Shown here one piece after another: positions 59,722 through 64,000 of a stretch of DNA of 64,000 nucleotides. The notes under the pieces are model-generated. The model saw only the letters and a program-made list of their open reading frames with translations. It did not search any database and had not been told where the DNA came from. The stretch covers positions 124,001-188,000 of the forward strand of contig NW_005178465.1 of NCBI RefSeq assembly GCF_000341285.1, read 5' to 3'. The translations under genes were made by a program, and so were the position numbers. Numbering within the stretch: position 1 is the stretch's first letter; the number at the start of each line of letters is the position of its first letter. The stretch is from Galdieria sulphuraria (taxonomy: Eukaryota > Rhodophyta > Bangiophyceae > Galdieriales > Galdieriaceae).

Positions 59722-62700
59722 TTACGCCTTATTCGACGAGTATATGCTAACAACTGAGTTTTCTAGTCCAATACCAAGATAAGGTTGTTCAATATCGAAA
59801 GTAATCCAATTGACGCGATTTTTTGTTTCTGCACAATCTGGTATTTCCAGGCTCTTGAGTAACTCACCTTTTGTATTGAAAATGTCTACGTTGCTTTCTG
59901 TTGTCCTACACGCAAACATAGGCAAACAAGTATGTGCTGAAAGAAATCCGACTTGTCCAAGTTGCAATGTTGATATTGTTTCTAAACCAGTTGATAGTTT
60001 TCGGGGGTCCCAAACACAAACCACACCATCTTTGGAAGCAGACAATAAATGACCTCCTGTGCTGGACGCTTGGCCAAGAACTCGAACAATAGCGTCATTA
60101 TGTATTGAATTCTCAATGGGAACCGATTCGATGGAGTTTTGGGTTCTCAAATCAACTGTAAATAGACTTCCATTATCAGTACCTCCAAAAAGACATTGAG
60201 GACCCATATTTGCTATTGAACCGGTCCATGTGAGGCTATTTATGCAAGAATCCAATGGAACTCTGCACCTAGCAAAACACATTTCTTGAGGAAGATCCCA
60301 AAACCTGATAACACCTGGATTCCTTCGGTTAGTTGCAATTCTTGCACTATAAGGTTCCCAAGACATTGCAAATTTCTTCGAAATGTTAGCTTTAGAGTAG
60401 TCGATATTTTCTTCCATATCATCGAATTGAGACCAACATCGACAACTAAAGACCATTCGAATATCTTGATTATACCTGTCAACTCTCCATAGCATAATTG
60501 TACTGTCGGAACATGCTGTTAGCAATACATAACGTGTATATGAAGTGATTCTTCCACCAGCTTCACCAATCACTCGCATGGCACATATTTCCCTATCTCC
60601 ACAAGAAGCAGTGAGTTGTTGAATCCCATTTTCTGGATTCCATTCACTCCATTCACCATTGCGCGTTCCAATAATGAGCTGAGAACACATCGGTGAAAAC
60701 TTTACACATGTCACTGGCGATCCTCCAAGATCAATGGTTACTTGTTCCTGTAAGTTCTCCATATGATGCCAACGAACATAAACTGGTTTATCAGATAACA
60801 GATATCCTTCGTCAATAATGTCCGGCAGATATACCATTTGCTTATTTTGATTATATAGATTTTCAAAGATACTTTGCGGTGATTGGCCTCCTTTAAGACT
60901 TTCAGAAATTCGAAGATTCATAATCTCGCCTTGACTCCAATCATACAAAGATGGAAGCCTCCATGCATTTCCTATATGTTGACTCTGCTTTTCGCCATTT
61001 TGTGAGTTCATCTCGATATCGTTGTAGTCTACGTCATCGTCATCCATGGTAGAATGAATTTTGAATGCTTCCATTTGTTGTGCAATTCCTTCCAAAGAAA
61101 CAACCCGAGGAAGTGACGCATTTTTTATATCTGGAATGAAACTTTTAGCAGAACCATCATAATTCTCTGAAATAGACTTTGTTTCTAAAAGATTAGTTAG
61201 TTAGTTCTTCAACTATTCTTCTTAAGGCTTCATTACCTCGTCCTTGGATACCTTGGCGCTCATTTCGAAAGGAAGTTTCTGCCAAGTCTCTATAAATTTC
61301 GGAAGCAAAGGAAGAAACTTCTATCTGAGGATCTCCTGAGAGATAAAGGAGAACTTGAAGCAAAAAAGTTCCCAAAGGATCTTCTACAAGGTTCCTTTCC
61401 ATAGAATATCCCACTTTTTTAGGATCACCATCATATAGTGTCTTTATAGTTCTAGCAGTCAATTTGACTACTTCTCTTCTAACCAAAGGAGATGCATCGT
61501 CACTTTTCTCTTCGATGATACTAATGATGAAGCCCAGAGCAATATTTCCAAGATCGACACCCAAGTCTCTTATTAACAAAAAATCTTCATATAGTTCCAA
61601 CTGAAAAGGCATTCCAGGAGGAAGAAATTCTAAAAAATACAAGACAGAAGCACGATTAGCTGGAGCTTCATCACTTCGCAATACTGTTAATGTGGTTCTT
61701 ATGAAATCATCATTTTCAAAGAGTTCCTCAGCTATCGGAGGATAATTTTTCATAAATTTGGAGAAAAACAGAAAAGACCATCTTCTAACACGCGTGTCCT
61801 TTGAAAAAACCGCTTTGGACATCACAGTGTCCAATGCACGAGACTATATCCTTTTAAATTTCATGTTGTGAAGGAAGACACTTTAGAAACTTACTTCGAT
61901 CAGTTTCTTTGGAGCAAAACCGGAAACAACGGACAAAATGAATAATGCCATCACTTGACTTTCATAGGCTTCTTCCTCATCCGTATCCAAAAAGTCCAAC
62001 ATATAAATGTGACCCTTTTCTCTTACTAGATCTGCAACACATGAACGATCTTGGCAGATTATTTTTCCCCATATGAATACTAATTCCTATTGATTATTCG
62101 GTTAGAAAAAGCAAAAATAAAAACTTATCATACTTTTTTCAACTCCATTGACGAGCTCTGTAGTAATTTAAGAATATAAGGAAATACTCCAACTGATAAA
62201 GTCAAGTCAACTGCCCAGTCTCCTAATTCTAAGAATCTTCCTATAAGAGTAAGTGCGCGCTTGCGATGATTTTGACTCAGAAGAACCTGCAAAACAATCG
62301 GTAACTGCTCAGGAACTGTGGGTTTTTCACTTTCTATTGTTAACCATGTCTCAAATGCAGACAACTGAATTTATGAATAAATATATTCAATAATAAGCTA
62401 TCGAAGAAGCTCTTACCTGATGCTCAAAAAATGGAATGGATATGTAGGATGCTGAGGTATTCATTCTTTCTCCAAGAATGATATCTCTCCTTATTTCTTC
62501 ATTGTTGCGAAGATTTTCGTCATCGAAGTAATCCTTTTCAGTTCCCTTTTTCTCATCGGTTGACAATAATGAGGGAAGCTGAGCAAGGCAGAGCTCCATC
62601 ATATAATCCCATGCATGCCATAAACGATGGTGATTCATTGGAGGAAGTTGAGGATTTGTGATTGGTGTGCAATTGAGAGATTTGAGAATGCGTTCAGCTA

Positions 62701-63969
62701 ACAGAAAATTTCTAAACAACGATGCTACTAATAGATCTTGGCGAAACAATTTATGAAAGAGAGCTCTCGGAAGTGAATTCCATGCGATACAATCCGTTAC
62801 AGCTGTGAAAACCCTAATCACCTTGTTAGTCCCATTGTCTCGACAAATAAGAATTTTTTACCAATTTAGTTCTCCAAACATTGTTTTCTTGTCATTCACT
62901 TTTCCAGGAATGCGATCCAACATTTCTAGACGAACTCCTGAAACCAAAGATCGTGGTAAGAACCATCGAAATGCCATTTGAATAGGAGTAGTCAAGCAAG
63001 ATGTTAAAATATCTGCTGGAAAATACGGGTTAGTTGGCAGTGTCTCTTCCGCTCCGCATGAAGCAAATATAATACTATCAGAAAAGGATTTTAGTTCATT
63101 TTTCCAACCCTCTTTCTCGTTTCCAACTTGAATATCATTTACTTCATCTAAAACTGCATTTGAGGTAGGACTGAGTTTGTCTCTTTTCTTTGCAAACTCA
63201 AGAAAAGATGAAAGTATCAAACCTGCATTGGAGCAGTCAAAAACGAAAGCGGATGGAGTTCCTAGCCAGCTTTGAAGTTCAAACAAGGAAAGTTGAACAT
63301 AATGAGTGAAATTTTCACTAAACAAATAAATCTATATAATTTGGTAAATCTGTAAAACTGAAGGAATTCTGTTCGGCGGATTACCTCTCCCGTTGCTGTT
63401 GGTCTGGGAACTCCATGACCATTATAATGAAACAGGACTCTTTCATCCTTGGCTTCACTCCGAAGTTGCAAGCAAAGCTTATGTACATCATCTAACGTTG
63501 GCTCCGCAACAAGATGATATTGGGCCTTTGGTTGCCATCTTTCGTATTGTCCTTGTAAAGCCGCACTCACAACCTCAGATGGTCTCTGTGATCCTAATTT
63601 TAAAGGATCTATCCAACATTCCAAGGTTGCACAAGGATTAGGTTTTCCCTCTTCATACTGAGCAACAAATGAGGTCGACTGGAATAGTGGAAAAAGTGAA
63701 CATTCATACCAACTGTGGACCCTCACTCAAGCAAAGAACCAAACCAACGCTAGATATTTTGACTCGATGACGTATCCTCCAGTTTTCTACAACACCAGTA
63801 TAAGAAAGTCCAGCAGTCTTAGTTGCAAGAGAAACCTATATGAATAGTGGCATTGTTCGGTATAAATGAAACACCAAAGCAATGCTTTTTCGCTTACTTC
63901 AAGGGCTTCAAGGTGCTTTTCGTCCAAGTACTTCCATATTTCTGTTCCATGTTCTCGTAATTGAGCCAT
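59722..63969 (-). CDS. RAPTOR: RAPTOR, TORC1 scaffold (nine exons, complete)
   Basis: Presents substrates to the TOR kinase. Exons (minus): 63969-63898, 63835-63710, 63657-63385, 63331-62862, 62813-62417, 62364-62134, 62086-61895, 61843-61237, 61184-59722; introns of about 47-73 bases, all phases consistent; 1276 residues (human 1335). RNC domain: [79 protein letters not shown]-type middle: [76 protein letters not shown]. Then a linker and WD40 propeller ([37 protein letters not shown]). The caspase-like His (YNGHGVP) and the Cys-side strand are both present but the fold is not expected to be proteolytic. Start ATG is 31 bases from the window edge. Confidence 0.95.
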
Positions 63970-64000
63970 CAAACAACAAAACAGTAAACGGACACGTCAA

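Noticed and set aside
1-64000. tRNA genes and CRISPR arrays
   Set aside because: No cloverleaf with a GTTCNANNC T-loop in a suitable context and no regularly spaced direct repeats were found by eye; a tRNAscan run would be needed to exclude tRNAs.

Overview
The window looks like nuclear DNA of a unicellular red alga of the Cyanidiophyceae, most probably Galdieria or a close relative. Evidence: the DNA is AT-rich; protein-coding genes carry canonical GT-AG introns of about 40-60 bases; most genes at the right-hand end sit only tens of bases apart, often head to head; and the gene content is eukaryotic (RPS18, RAPTOR, VPS52, SAC3/GANP, PEN-2, an SPX-RING protein). The genus is an inference from gene style, not from a match.

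Layout. 0.2-4 kb: an EVE-domain protein, a PRL-type phosphatase with a CaaX end, and a nucleoside diphosphate kinase rebuilt from five exons. 5.7-31.8 kb: a loose, gene-poor region whose recognisable genes nearly all concern glycans: a GT13 (GnT-I-like) enzyme, two GT2-like transferases, an FkbM-like methyltransferase candidate, a GT25-like and a GT7-like transferase, a 2-oxoglutarate/Fe(II) oxygenase with an apparent frameshift, and two neighbouring genes that together make UDP-L-rhamnose (UDP-glucose 4,6-dehydratase and the 3,5-epimerase/4-reductase NRS/ER). The same region holds a decayed second copy of NRS/ER (9.6-10.3 kb) and a decayed UDP-galactopyranose mutase (15.8-16.7 kb). 33-40 kb: a housekeeping island (TPR protein, RPS18, SAC3/GANP). 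40.3-44.3 kb: a GT69 (CMT1/CAP59-like) transferase and a membrane-anchored double beta-sandwich protein. 44.4-64 kb: a dense housekeeping region (dihydroneopterin aldolase, Csm1/Pcs1-like protein, Hedgehog-type Hint protein, rhomboid, ketopantoate reductase, a small membrane protein, SPX-RING, HflX, PEN-2, ABHD11-like hydrolase, DnaJ-type zinc protein, VPS52 and a complete RAPTOR).

How they may work together. The glycan genes supply an activated sugar (UDP-rhamnose), six predicted transferases (most with one N-terminal membrane anchor, as in Golgi enzymes), a possible O-methyltransferase and a hydroxylase. I infer a locus for a cell-surface or secreted rhamnose-containing glycan that has gained and lost members; the dead mutase suggests galactofuranose was once part of it. 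Most of these genes have no intron, although neighbouring conserved genes have one to eight.

Several small genes (NDK, dihydroneopterin aldolase, PEN-2, a 101-residue membrane protein) only appear after splicing by eye. Exon joins given here were checked for reading phase but not against transcripts. No tRNA, rRNA, CRISPR array or recognisable transposon was found.
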